This document shows, one piece after another, positions 52,934 to 60,565 of a DNA stretch of 64,000 bases. A program made the translations under genes and the position numbers. The DNA comes from Streptomyces sp. SID8352 (GTDB lineage Bacteria; Actinomycetota; Actinomycetes; Streptomycetales; Streptomycetaceae): the NCBI RefSeq assembly GCF_009862265.1, contig NZ_WWGX01000032.1, positions 19,538 through 83,537 of the forward strand, read 5' to 3'. The notes beneath the pieces are model-generated. The model made no database searches and was not told where the DNA came from. It saw nothing but the letters and a program-made list of their open reading frames with translations. How positions within the stretch are numbered: the first letter of the stretch is position 1; each line of letters begins with the position of its first letter.

Positions 52934-53062
52934 ACCCCGCACCACTCGCGCCCGCGCCCGCCCGTGCCCGTTCCCGTGCACCGCTCCCGGCGCCCGCCGT
53001 GCCCGCGACCGGCGACCGCGACCGGCGACCGCGTCCGCCGGTCCGGCCCGCCGGCCGTCCGC

Positions 53063-54415
53063 TCAGAGCGGCGGGGGCGCGGGCGCCGGGCCGAGCGGGG
53101 TCTCGTCCGGCGCCATGCAGTGGCCGAGGCCGGTCCGGTAGGCGTCCATCGCCGCCTCCGTCCGGCCCGCGCGGCGCCGCAGATCGCCCAGCAGTCGGCA
53201 CAGGAACGCCAGTTCACCGGCGGAGGACGCGGAACCGCCCCGCTCCAGCAGCCCGAGCGCGCGCACATAGTGCTCCTCGGCCGCCCCGCCGTCCCCGGCC
53301 TCCTCCGCGAGGAGGCCCAGCAGCCGGTGGACGCCCGCCGCGTGCGGGGTGCCGCAGCGGGGCGACAGCCCGTCCAGCACCGAGCGCAGCAGCTCCGCCG
53401 CCTCCTCCGGGCGGTCGTCCCGGCGCAGGACGTCGGCCAGCTCCACGGCGGCCCGGCCGCGGCAGTGGTGCGGCCGGGCCGTCGGGAGCATCTCCAGCGC
53501 CCGGCGCAACTCGGCCTCCGCGCGCGCCAGTTCGCCGTTGCGCGCGTGCACGTGGCCGCGCATCCAGTGGCAGTTGGCCAGCTCGGTGCGCAGCCGCAGC
53601 TCGCGGTACAGCTCCGCCGCCTTGGCCAGCGAGGCGTCCGCCTCGGCCAGCCGCCCCTCGGCGAGCAGCGTCCCGGCGACGGACCGGTGCATGCGGGCCA
53701 CCAGAGCCGGATCGCCCGCCCGGGGCGCGAGGGCGAGGGCGAACTCGGCGGCCTCGGCGGCGCGCGCGTGGGCGCCCAGGTCCATGTAGGGGCCGATGAC
53801 ACCGGAGTAGAGCAGCAGCAGCGCGTCCGGGTCGTGCAGCCCGCCCCGGTTGAGCTCGTCCAGGGCGGACTCCATCAGGTGCACGGCGTAACGGAGTTCA
53901 CCGGCGAGCTGGTGGGCGACCGCGCGGCCGCGCAGCGCCGGGACCCGCGCGGGCAGCGGCGCCCCCGCCAGGCACTCCTCGGCCCGCTCGAAGTACCCCC
54001 GCGCGTCGGCCGGTTCGCCGGTCTCCAGCGCGCACTCGCCCAGCCCGGTCAGCGCGGCGGCCCGCTCCTCCTCCAGCCCGTGCGCCTCCGCCTCCGCCAG
54101 CAGCGCCGCGTACTCCCCGGCCGCCAGGGCGGCGTCACCGGAGGCGAGCGCGTGGTGCGCCCCGGTCAGCCGCAGCCGCAGTTCGGTGGCGAGCCGGGCC
54201 GGGCGCCCGGTGGCCAGTTCGTCGTAGCCGACGCCGAGCCGCTCCGCCAGGTGCCGCAGCGCCTCGTCGGACGGGCGGACCCGGCCGGCCTCCAGGGTCG
54301 AGATGTAGGCGGGCGTGTACGCCGGCTCCGCCAACTGCCGCTGTGTCATGCCGCGTTCCGCGCGCAGCCGTTGCACCCGGCGTCCGATGACCTCGCGGTC
54401 GTCGCGGTCACCCAC
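53063..54415 (-). CDS. XRE-family regulator with TPR sensor domain
   Basis: 450 aa from GTG at 54415 (GGGGAG 6 nt upstream). XRE helix-turn-helix at 8-65: VQRLRAERGMTQRQLAEPAY, ISTLEAGRVRPSDEALRHLA. Then about 370 residues of TPR-like helices (AALTGLGECALETGEPADAR, ATELRLRLTGAHHALASGDA). This layout is that of RRNPP-type peptide-responsive regulators and of unrelated Streptomyces XRE-TPR proteins. Divergent, 124 bp from a small secreted peptide gene, with a palindromic TTAA-rich element between. Confidence 0.92.
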   Translation of the reverse strand: MGDRDDREVIGRRVQRLRAERGMTQRQLAEPAYTPAYISTLEAGRVRPSDEALRHLAERLGVGYDELATGRPARLATELRLRLTGAHHALASGDAALAAGEYAALLAEAEAHGLEEERAAALTGLGECALETGEPADARGYFERAEECLAGAPLPARVPALRGRAVAHQLAGELRYAVHLMESALDELNRGGLHDPDALLLLYSGVIGPYMDLGAHARAAEAAEFALALAPRAGDPALVARMHRSVAGTLLAEGRLAEADASLAKAAELYRELRLRTELANCHWMRGHVHARNGELARAEAELRRALEMLPTARPHHCRGRAAVELADVLRRDDRPEEAAELLRSVLDGLSPRCGTPHAAGVHRLLGLLAEEAGDGGAAEEHYVRALGLLERGGSASSAGELAFLCRLLGDLRRRAGRTEAAMDAYRTGLGHCMAPDETPLGPAPAPPPL

Positions 54416-54460
54416 TGCCAACTCCCCTGTGCCTCTTGCCGTCCGGCGGCGACCGCCCTA

Positions 54461-54492
54461 GGTTAATCGGCGGATTAAGCCCGCTTAACCGC
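54461..54492. promoter_or_regulatory. palindromic TTAA-rich operator between regulator and peptide gene
   Basis: Two overlapping palindromes, TTAATC-GGCG-GATTAA (54463-54478) and TTAAGC-CC-GCTTAA (54475-54488), inside GGTTAA...TTAACC (54461-54490). TTAA occurs three times in 26 bp, which is striking in this GC content. Probable binding site of the divergent XRE regulator; it may also overlap a promoter. Confidence 0.7.
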
Positions 54493-54538
54493 GGACACCA
54501 CCCCCCACAGTGATCCGATCCGCGAAGGACCCGCCCCC

Positions 54539-54751
54539 GTGCTCGACCGCATCCGCAGCACCGAACGCTACGCCAGAGGTCTCGCCGCCGCCGTCGCGGC
54601 GGTGGCCGCGCTGGTCCTGGCCGCCACCATGGGCCCGGCGGGAGCACGGGCCGAACCGCCCTCCGGCAGCGGCGGCCAGGTCGAGCAGGTGACCGAGCAG
54701 GGACCCGGTACCTGGCCCACCCCCACGGGCAGCGCCGGCCCGTCCGCGTAG
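54539..54751 (+). CDS. small secreted peptide precursor
   Basis: 70 aa from GTG at 54539 with GAAGGA 9-10 nt upstream. Signal peptide with basic start (DRIRSTERYARG), hydrophobic core AAAVAAVAALVLAATMGPAG and a likely AGARA cleavage site. The mature part would be about 32 residues, beginning EPPSGSGGQVEQVTEQG and ending in Pro/Thr/Ser/Gly residues, with no Cys. Placed head-to-head with an XRE-TPR regulator, it is a candidate signal peptide (inference). It could also be an unrelated secreted small protein. Confidence 0.75.
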   Translation: MLDRIRSTERYARGLAAAVAAVAALVLAATMGPAGARAEPPSGSGGQVEQVTEQGPGTWPTPTGSAGPSA

Positions 54752-55072
54752 GCCGGGCGACCCGCCGGAGCCCCGCCCCGCCGGCCGGAGCCCCTCCCCG
54801 CCGGGGGGTGCGCGGCGGCCCGTAGGCATCCCCACCGGTCTCCCGCCGCGCGTGCGGCGGCGGTCGGCGTCCCGGCCGTTCCCCGTAGGCCCGCGCCGCG
54901 GCCCGTGCGCCGTACGCCCGCGCCGCGCACGGGCGGCGCGGGCCCGTCGGCGCGCCCGCGCCGCTCCGGCCGCGCCCGCGGTCCGTCGCCCCGCGGCCGA
55001 TGGCTCCTGCCCCGCGGCGACCCCCGGGCCCGGACGGGACCGGCGTACGCCCGCGCCCGCGTCGGCGCCGCC
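54752..55072. other. convergent intergenic region with terminator
   Basis: 321 bp, very GC-rich, between the peptide gene and the pseudo-caspase-like gene. Only recognisable element is the hairpin at 54916-54943. Confidence 0.6.
54916..54943. terminator. bidirectional terminator hairpin
   Basis: 11-bp stem GCCCGCGCCGC/GCGGCGCGGGC with a 6-nt loop between convergent genes. Confidence 0.65.
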
Positions 55073-56140
55073 TCAGCCCGGGATTCCCAACCGGCCCAGT
55101 TCGCGCCGCACATGGGCCAGCGCTCCCTCGTGGCGGCCGGGCACCCGGCCGCGCAGCGCCGCCAGCGCGGCGCCCAGTTCGCGGGCCGCCGCCGGGTCCC
55201 CGATCCGGCCCCACTGGTGGTGGGCCCGGTCGGCGGCGGCCTCCACGGCGGGCGTCCCGGGCGCCTGGCCCGCGTCGAGCCGGGCCCCGGCCACCGTGAG
55301 CCAGGCGCGGCAGCTGCGCACCGGGTCCCCGGCCAGCATCGCCAGGTCGGCCCGGACCTCCGTCCAGTGCAGCGTCTCCTCGGCGTGCGGCCCGTGCGTC
55401 CCGGCGGCGTCCGCCTCGTACCGCGCGGCCAGTCCGTCGGCGTCGGCGTGCCGCCCGTCCCGGACGGCGTCGGCGATGGCCGCGTGCGGATCGCCGGGCA
55501 CCGTCCCCGGCCCGGCGAGCAGCAGGTCCGTCCCGGTGGCCGCGTCCTCGGCGGCGGCCCGCTCCAGCGCCTCCGCGTGCAGCCGCTCCACCGGGGGCCG
55601 CCGCCCGCCCCGCAGCACCGCGGCGATCCCGCGCATGTACGACGGCGCCGCCGGTGACCGCCGGGGCGGGGGCGGCCCGATCCGCCCGTAGACGGCGTGG
55701 TGGGGACCCGAGTCGAAGGGGTGCTCGCGCAGCCACGCCCAGGTCTCCCGGTCGGCGCGCAGATCGAGCAGCAGGGTGGTGGCGCCGCCGGGCCGCAGCC
55801 GCAGCTCCTCCCTGATCCAGTGCCAGGGGAGCGCGGTGTAGCGGACGTTGGCCGCGGTGGTGCGGGCGAGCGCGAGGTGCGGCAGGCGCTGGCGGCGGTC
55901 GAGCTGGAGCTGGCCGGTGACGTAGACGGTCAGCGGGCCGGGGGCCGCGGCCGCCGCCCGCAGCCGGGTGAGCACGGCCTGCGGTTCCAGCGGATCGGCC
56001 AGTTCGACGACGTTCGCGGTGTCGGTGCCCGCCAGCACGGCGGGCGGCACGGCCGCGAGGACGGGGAGCACCGAGGCGGCGTCCACCAGGCGGCCCCTGC
56101 CCGCCGGCGACGCCGCGAGGAGCAGCGCGGTCCCTGGCAT
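55073..56140 (-). CDS. protein with degenerate caspase-like N-terminal domain
   Basis: 355 aa from ATG at 56140 with AGGGGGG upstream. Residues 1-145 follow the caspase-like strand order: TALLLAASPAGRG, then LTVYVTGQLQLDRRQRLPHL where active members have SGHG, LALARTTAANVRYTALPWHW, and ATTLLLDLRADRE where active members have the Cys (LDCCYSG). Both catalytic residues would be lost. The C-terminal 190 residues are helical and TPR-like (HADADGLAARYEADAAGTHG). The fold assignment is from pattern resemblance only. No membrane segment. Monocistronic. Confidence 0.75.
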   Translation of the reverse strand: MPGTALLLAASPAGRGRLVDAASVLPVLAAVPPAVLAGTDTANVVELADPLEPQAVLTRLRAAAAAPGPLTVYVTGQLQLDRRQRLPHLALARTTAANVRYTALPWHWIREELRLRPGGATTLLLDLRADRETWAWLREHPFDSGPHHAVYGRIGPPPPRRSPAAPSYMRGIAAVLRGGRRPPVERLHAEALERAAAEDAATGTDLLLAGPGTVPGDPHAAIADAVRDGRHADADGLAARYEADAAGTHGPHAEETLHWTEVRADLAMLAGDPVRSCRAWLTVAGARLDAGQAPGTPAVEAAADRAHHQWGRIGDPAAARELGAALAALRGRVPGRHEGALAHVRRELGRLGIPG

Positions 56141-57074
56141 GTGCGTTCCCCCCTGTAGATCACCCACGTCTGCACGGTAACGGCTCCGCCGGCCCCGCAC
56201 CGCCCACACCGGCCGAACCCACGCCTGGGGGTGGCCCCCCGGCGGGGCGGAACGGGGCCGGCGGGCGGTGCGGGGTGGCGCGGGGCCCGGCGCGGGCGGG
56301 GCCGGGAGCCGTGCGCCCCGCGCCGGGAGACGGCGACGGCGCCCGCCACGAGGGCCACCGGCACGTCGGTGGGACGGACGGGTCCCGTGGCGATGCGCTC
56401 CGGGTCCCGGGCGGGGACCGGCACAGGCTCCCGCGGAGGCGGAGCGGCCGCGGGCCGGGCCACCGGTCGGGGCACCGGTCGGGCCACCGGAGCCGGACCG
56501 CACGGCACGGCCCCGGGCGGAACGGGACCTGCACGCGCGCCCGCACCCACGCCGCCCAGTGCCGGACGGCGCCGCGAAAGCCGCCACCGAGAACCACCGC
56601 ACGGACAGAACCGGCCCGTACACACGCCCCCGGCCCACGACCCCGGACGGAACCCTCACAGGAGACCCCGGACCCACACGGTCCCGAGCCGGACGGCGCC
56701 GCGAAAGCCGCCACCGAGAACCACCGCACCGCACAGGACCGGACCCGTACGCGCGCCCCCCGACCCGCGCGGTCCGGAGCCGGACGGCGGTGCGGGAGCC
56801 CGCCGACAAGGGACGAGCCACCGGGTGGGACGGCCAGGGCCGACGATGCGGCCGGGACCGGCAGGGCGGCCCGGGACCAGCGACACGGTCGGGGCGGACA
56901 GGACAGCCGCGACCGGCGACACAGTCGGGGCGGACAGGACAGCCGCGACCAGCGACACAGTCGGAGCGGACAGGACAGCCGCGACCGACGGCACCCGGGC
57001 TCCCGCCGGGGCCGCCGGGCTCCCGCCGGGACGCTCGGGCTCACGTCCGACCGGGCGGGCCGGGCCGCCGGTCG
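56141..57074. other. large repeat-rich intergenic region
   Basis: 934 bp without a convincing gene between two minus-strand genes. Holds a 42-bp perfect direct repeat (56561-56602 and 56688-56729, 127 bp apart) and three 36-bp tandem units. Open frames on both strands are Arg/Gly-rich shadows. Confidence 0.75.
56875..56982. repeat. 36-bp tandem repeat, three copies
   Basis: Units 56875-56910, 56911-56946 and 56947-56982 share GGCGGACAGGACAGCCGC-like ends and a GCGACACRGTCGG core. A fourth unit starts and breaks off. Confidence 0.9.
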
Positions 57075-58388
57075 TCAGCGGGCCGCGACGGGGCCGTCCC
57101 CGTCGTCCCACGGGCCCGTCGTGCGGCCCGCGCCGACGCCGATGCCGGGGACGTCCGGGGCGCCGCCGGGGATCGTCCGGCGCACGGCGAAGATCGTGGT
57201 GTCGTCGGACAGCCGTCCCCCGCAGTGCCGCAGCGTGGCGTCGCGGACATGGGCGACCAGGCGGACCGGCGCGGCCGTCCCGGGGTCCGCGGCGAGAGCG
57301 CGGGCGACGTCGTCGGCCAGCGGGTAGAAGCGGCCCTCGGCGTCGCGGGCCTCGGTCACCCCGTCGGTGAACATCAACAGCGTCTCCTCCGGCGCCAGCT
57401 CCAGCCGCCGCACCGGCGCGGGCCGTCCCGGGGCGAGGTCGCCGAGCCCCAGCGGCAGCCCGCCCACCACCGGCAGCGCCCGCACCCCGCCGGGGCCCAC
57501 CGCCAGCGGGGGTTCGTGGCCGAAGACGACGGTCTCCACCGCGTCGGGCGTCCCCCGCGCGAAGCCGATCAGCACGGCGGTGGCGAACCGGTCGCCGTCG
57601 GACCGGCCGAGCGCGGCCGTGTACGCGCGGTGCCGGTACATCCGGGTCTCCAGCCGTCCGGCGACGGTGGCGAGGTCCGCCTCGTGGTACGCCGCCTCCC
57701 TGAAGGTGCTGAGCAGCGCCGCCGCCGTGCTCACCGCCCCCAGCCCCTTGCCCTGCACATCGCCGAGGAGCACCCGGATGCCGTGCGGGCCCGGCTGGAT
57801 GTCGTAGAAGTCGCCCCCGACCCGGGCCTCGGTGTCCGAGGAGAGGTAGACCTCGGCGTGGTCGAGCCCGCCCCACGCCGACGGCAGCGGGCGCAGCACC
57901 GTCCGGCGGGTGGTGTCCGCGATGTCCCGCATGTGCAGCATCCGCTGCTCGCCGCGCACCCGGAACGCGGAGGCCATCACCGAGATGACCCCGCCCAGGA
58001 CGACGAGGACCAGACCGGGCAGCCCGGTCTCGAAGCGGTGCTGCCAGGTGGTGCTGGCGAGGAGGAAGACGAGGACCGCGAGGACCGCGAACACGGCGGT
58101 CGCGCGCACCCCGCAGATGGCGGCGGCGATGCCGGGGACCAGCACCGTCCAGGAGATGATCTCCAGCGCCCCGGTGGCGAGGTCGCCCGCCACGATCCCG
58201 ACGAGCAGCAGCAGCGGGAAGATCCAGGCGACGCTGCGCCCCCGGACGCTGAAGAGCTCGCGCCGGGACGCGGCGGTGCCCCGGAGCGCGGCCCCGGCCA
58301 GTCGGCCGAACAGCCGCCCGCCGCCCACCGGCCTGTCGTCGGCACCCGTCACGGGCCCCAGCGAACCACGGGCCCCCGGCACCCGCAT
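57075..58388 (-). CDS. SpoIIE-type PP2C serine phosphatase, membrane-bound
   Basis: 437 aa from ATG at 58388; GTG 12 codons later (58352) is an alternative. Membrane part at 45-135 with three to four helices (AWIFPLLLLVGIVAGDLATG, TAVFAVLAVLVFLLASTTW, LPGLVLVVLGGVISVMASAF). Phosphatase domain at 165-400 with ARVGGDFYDIQ, LLGDVQGKGLGAVSTAA, LLMFTDGVTEARD and LSDDTTIFAVRR, all metal-binding Asp residues kept. Such enzymes dephosphorylate anti-anti-sigma factors, but none is encoded nearby. No PAS or GAF sensor. Confidence 0.95.
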   Translation of the reverse strand: MRVPGARGSLGPVTGADDRPVGGGRLFGRLAGAALRGTAASRRELFSVRGRSVAWIFPLLLLVGIVAGDLATGALEIISWTVLVPGIAAAICGVRATAVFAVLAVLVFLLASTTWQHRFETGLPGLVLVVLGGVISVMASAFRVRGEQRMLHMRDIADTTRRTVLRPLPSAWGGLDHAEVYLSSDTEARVGGDFYDIQPGPHGIRVLLGDVQGKGLGAVSTAAALLSTFREAAYHEADLATVAGRLETRMYRHRAYTAALGRSDGDRFATAVLIGFARGTPDAVETVVFGHEPPLAVGPGGVRALPVVGGLPLGLGDLAPGRPAPVRRLELAPEETLLMFTDGVTEARDAEGRFYPLADDVARALAADPGTAAPVRLVAHVRDATLRHCGGRLSDDTTIFAVRRTIPGGAPDVPGIGVGAGRTTGPWDDGDGPVAAR

Positions 58389-58457
58389 CCTGACTTGCCG
58401 GGCGGCCGGGGCGGGTGTGCCCTGGAGGGGACGGGGGTCGAGGAGAGGAGCGCTCTC

Positions 58458-58904
58458 ATGGCTCACGCGGCACCGAAGCCCGCGACGGCGGTCCGCAACC
58501 GCCCGCGCCCGCTGCCCGACGTCTTCAGCGCACGCGCCCATCTGGTGGCACGGTGGACGGTCATCGTCTCGGCCGGGCTGGTCTACGGCTACTGGGCGGC
58601 CACCATACGCCGCTTCGGCGGCCCCATCACCGGCCGCAACCTGCTCTTCGGCTTCATGACGGCCCTGGCGTTCGTCATCCTGTGCGCGGTGATCGGGGCG
58701 GTGGCCTCCCGGCTGCCCCGCGAGGGGCACGCGGTGCTGTGGGGCGCCTTCGCGGGCAGCGCCCTGGGGTTCCTCTACGCCCAGAGCGGCGTGGGCATGA
58801 TCACCTGCGTGGTGGTGTCCCTGATCGTGGGCGGGGCGGTCTTCCTCGGGCTGTTCTACCGCTACTACACCCACGAGGACGCCCGGGGGCACCACATCCC
58901 CTGA
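58458..58904 (+). CDS. small membrane protein, four TM segments
   Basis: 148 aa from ATG at 58458 with GAGGAGAGGAG upstream. After a basic Pro-rich N-terminus come four hydrophobic segments (WTVIVSAGLVYGYWAAT; LLFGFMTALAFVILCAVIGA; AVLWGAFAGSALGFLYAQSG; ITCVVVSLIVGGAVFLGLFY) and a short His-containing tail. Divergent from the phosphatase gene, 69 bp apart. No family recognised. Confidence 0.9.
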   Translation: MAHAAPKPATAVRNRPRPLPDVFSARAHLVARWTVIVSAGLVYGYWAATIRRFGGPITGRNLLFGFMTALAFVILCAVIGAVASRLPREGHAVLWGAFAGSALGFLYAQSGVGMITCVVVSLIVGGAVFLGLFYRYYTHEDARGHHIP

Positions 58905-59573
58905 TCCCGGCCGCCCCCTGCCCGCCCGTTGCCCGGCGCCGCCCGCCCCCGCGCCTCCCGGGCACGACGCGGCACGGCGTGGCTCCGCCCCCGGCACCGG
59001 GCACCGCGTGGACCCGCCCGGCCCGGTACCGGGGCCCATCCGCGCCGGGACCGCGCCGCGCGCACCACGCACCACGCACCCCGCGCGCGTCACGCGCCCC
59101 GCGCACACCGCCACCGCCGACGCCGCCCCGACGGCACCTCGGTCACCGGCCCGCCCCGGCCTCCGGCGCCGGGCCCCGGCTCCCCCGCGGGACCGGGGCC
59201 CCTCGCCACGGCACCGCCGGTGACCGTCCCCGTCCCCGCGGGCCGCCTCTCGCACCGGAACGGCCCGTACTGGGGCCCCTTGCGCCGGGAACGTCCCCGG
59301 GCGGCAACACCCCGTACGGGACGCCACCCCTACGAGTGACAATCCGCCGCCCGCGGCGGTGCGGCACACGGACCCGGCCGGCACCCGCCCGCACGCACCG
59401 CCCGGCCCCGGCCCGCCCCCGGAGCCGCGTCCGCGTCCGCGCCCCGCCCCCGCGTGGCCGCCGGGCCCCGCCGCCGGCCCCGTCACCGCCCGGCGCGCCC
59501 GTTCGGTCCGGGGCGTACGCCACTTGCAGGCACGCCGCTCGCCCGCGCCGCCCCGGCGGCCTTGCCTGGGAGG
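58905..59573. other. intergenic region, Pro/Arg-biased, no gene
   Basis: 669 bp of GC-rich low-complexity DNA between two membrane-protein genes on the plus strand. Frames on both strands lack coding bias. No repeats longer than about 12 bp were noticed. Confidence 0.6.
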
Positions 59574-60488
59574 GTGCCCCCTCGTCTCCGGAGCGCCCTG
59601 TCGGCCCTGCTGACCGTCCTCGCCTGTCTGCTCGCCCCGTGCGGCGCGCTGGCCGCCTGGGCGGCGTACGGGCTGGCCGACACCGGACGCTACGTCTCCG
59701 CGATGGCGCCGCTGGCCACCGACCCCGACGTCCGGGACGCCGTCGCCGACACCATGGGCGAAGGGGTCCTCGCCCAGGTCGGGGCCGTACCGGCGCACGA
59801 GGCGGTGCGCCTCTTCGTGCACGACGCCGCGCGGTCCTTCACCCGCACCGACGCCTTCCGCGCGGGCTGGGACGCCGCCAACCGGACCCTCCACGACACC
59901 GTGCTGGACGCCCTGCGCGACGACCGGGCCGCGGGCCGCCCGGTCACCCTCGACCTGGCCCCCGTCACCGCCCGCGTCCGGGACGCGCTCGCCGAGGACC
60001 ACGTGAGCCTGGCCCGCCGCATCCCCGTCCGGCACACCGCCTTCACCGTGCTCCCGGCCCACGAGGTGGACCGGCTCAGAAAGGGCTACCAGGTGCTCGA
60101 CGTCGCCGCCTTCTGGCTGCCGCTCGCCGCCGTCGTCTTCGCCGCCACCGGAATCGCGGTGGCGGCCCACCGCCGCCGCGCCGTCGCGGCCACCGGTCTC
60201 GGCACCGCCGCCGGCGGGGGACTGCTCGCCCTCGCCGTGCTCGCGGGGCGGCGGCTCACCCTGGCCGGACTGCCCGGCGCGGTGGACGGCCCCGCCGCGG
60301 GCGCCGTCTACGACGCCCTCACCGCGACCCTGCGCACCGCCTCCTGGCTGCTCGTCGCCCTCGGGCTGACGGTGGCGCTGGCCTCCTGGCTCACCGGCCG
60401 CCGCGGGCGGGCCCCCCGCCACCGCCCGCCCGCCGCTCCCCCGGGCCCCGGACCGGCCCCCGCCCGGCCCACCCGCGCCCGCCTCTGA
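59574..60488 (+). CDS. membrane protein with large extracytoplasmic loop
   Basis: 304 aa from GTG at 59574; the GGGAGG right before it is too close for a normal site, so the true start is uncertain (TTG at 59562 is possible). TM1 at 8-30 (LLTVLACLLAPCGALAAWAA). A soluble part of about 130 residues follows (RYVSAMAPLATDPDVRDAVA, RTDAFRAGWDAANRTLHDTV). Then three helices (FWLPLAAVVFAATGIAVAAH; GTAAGGGLLALAVLA; ASWLLVALGLTVALASWL) and a Pro/Arg tail. No domain name known to me. Confidence 0.85.
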   Translation: MPPRLRSALSALLTVLACLLAPCGALAAWAAYGLADTGRYVSAMAPLATDPDVRDAVADTMGEGVLAQVGAVPAHEAVRLFVHDAARSFTRTDAFRAGWDAANRTLHDTVLDALRDDRAAGRPVTLDLAPVTARVRDALAEDHVSLARRIPVRHTAFTVLPAHEVDRLRKGYQVLDVAAFWLPLAAVVFAATGIAVAAHRRRAVAATGLGTAAGGGLLALAVLAGRRLTLAGLPGAVDGPAAGAVYDALTATLRTASWLLVALGLTVALASWLTGRRGRAPRHRPPAAPPGPGPAPARPTRARL

Positions 60489-60565
60489 CCCCCCGTCCCC
60501 GGCCCCCGTCTCCCGGCCCCGGTGCCTTCGGCCCCCGGGCCCGCCCCCGTCCCGGGGCCGCCGGG

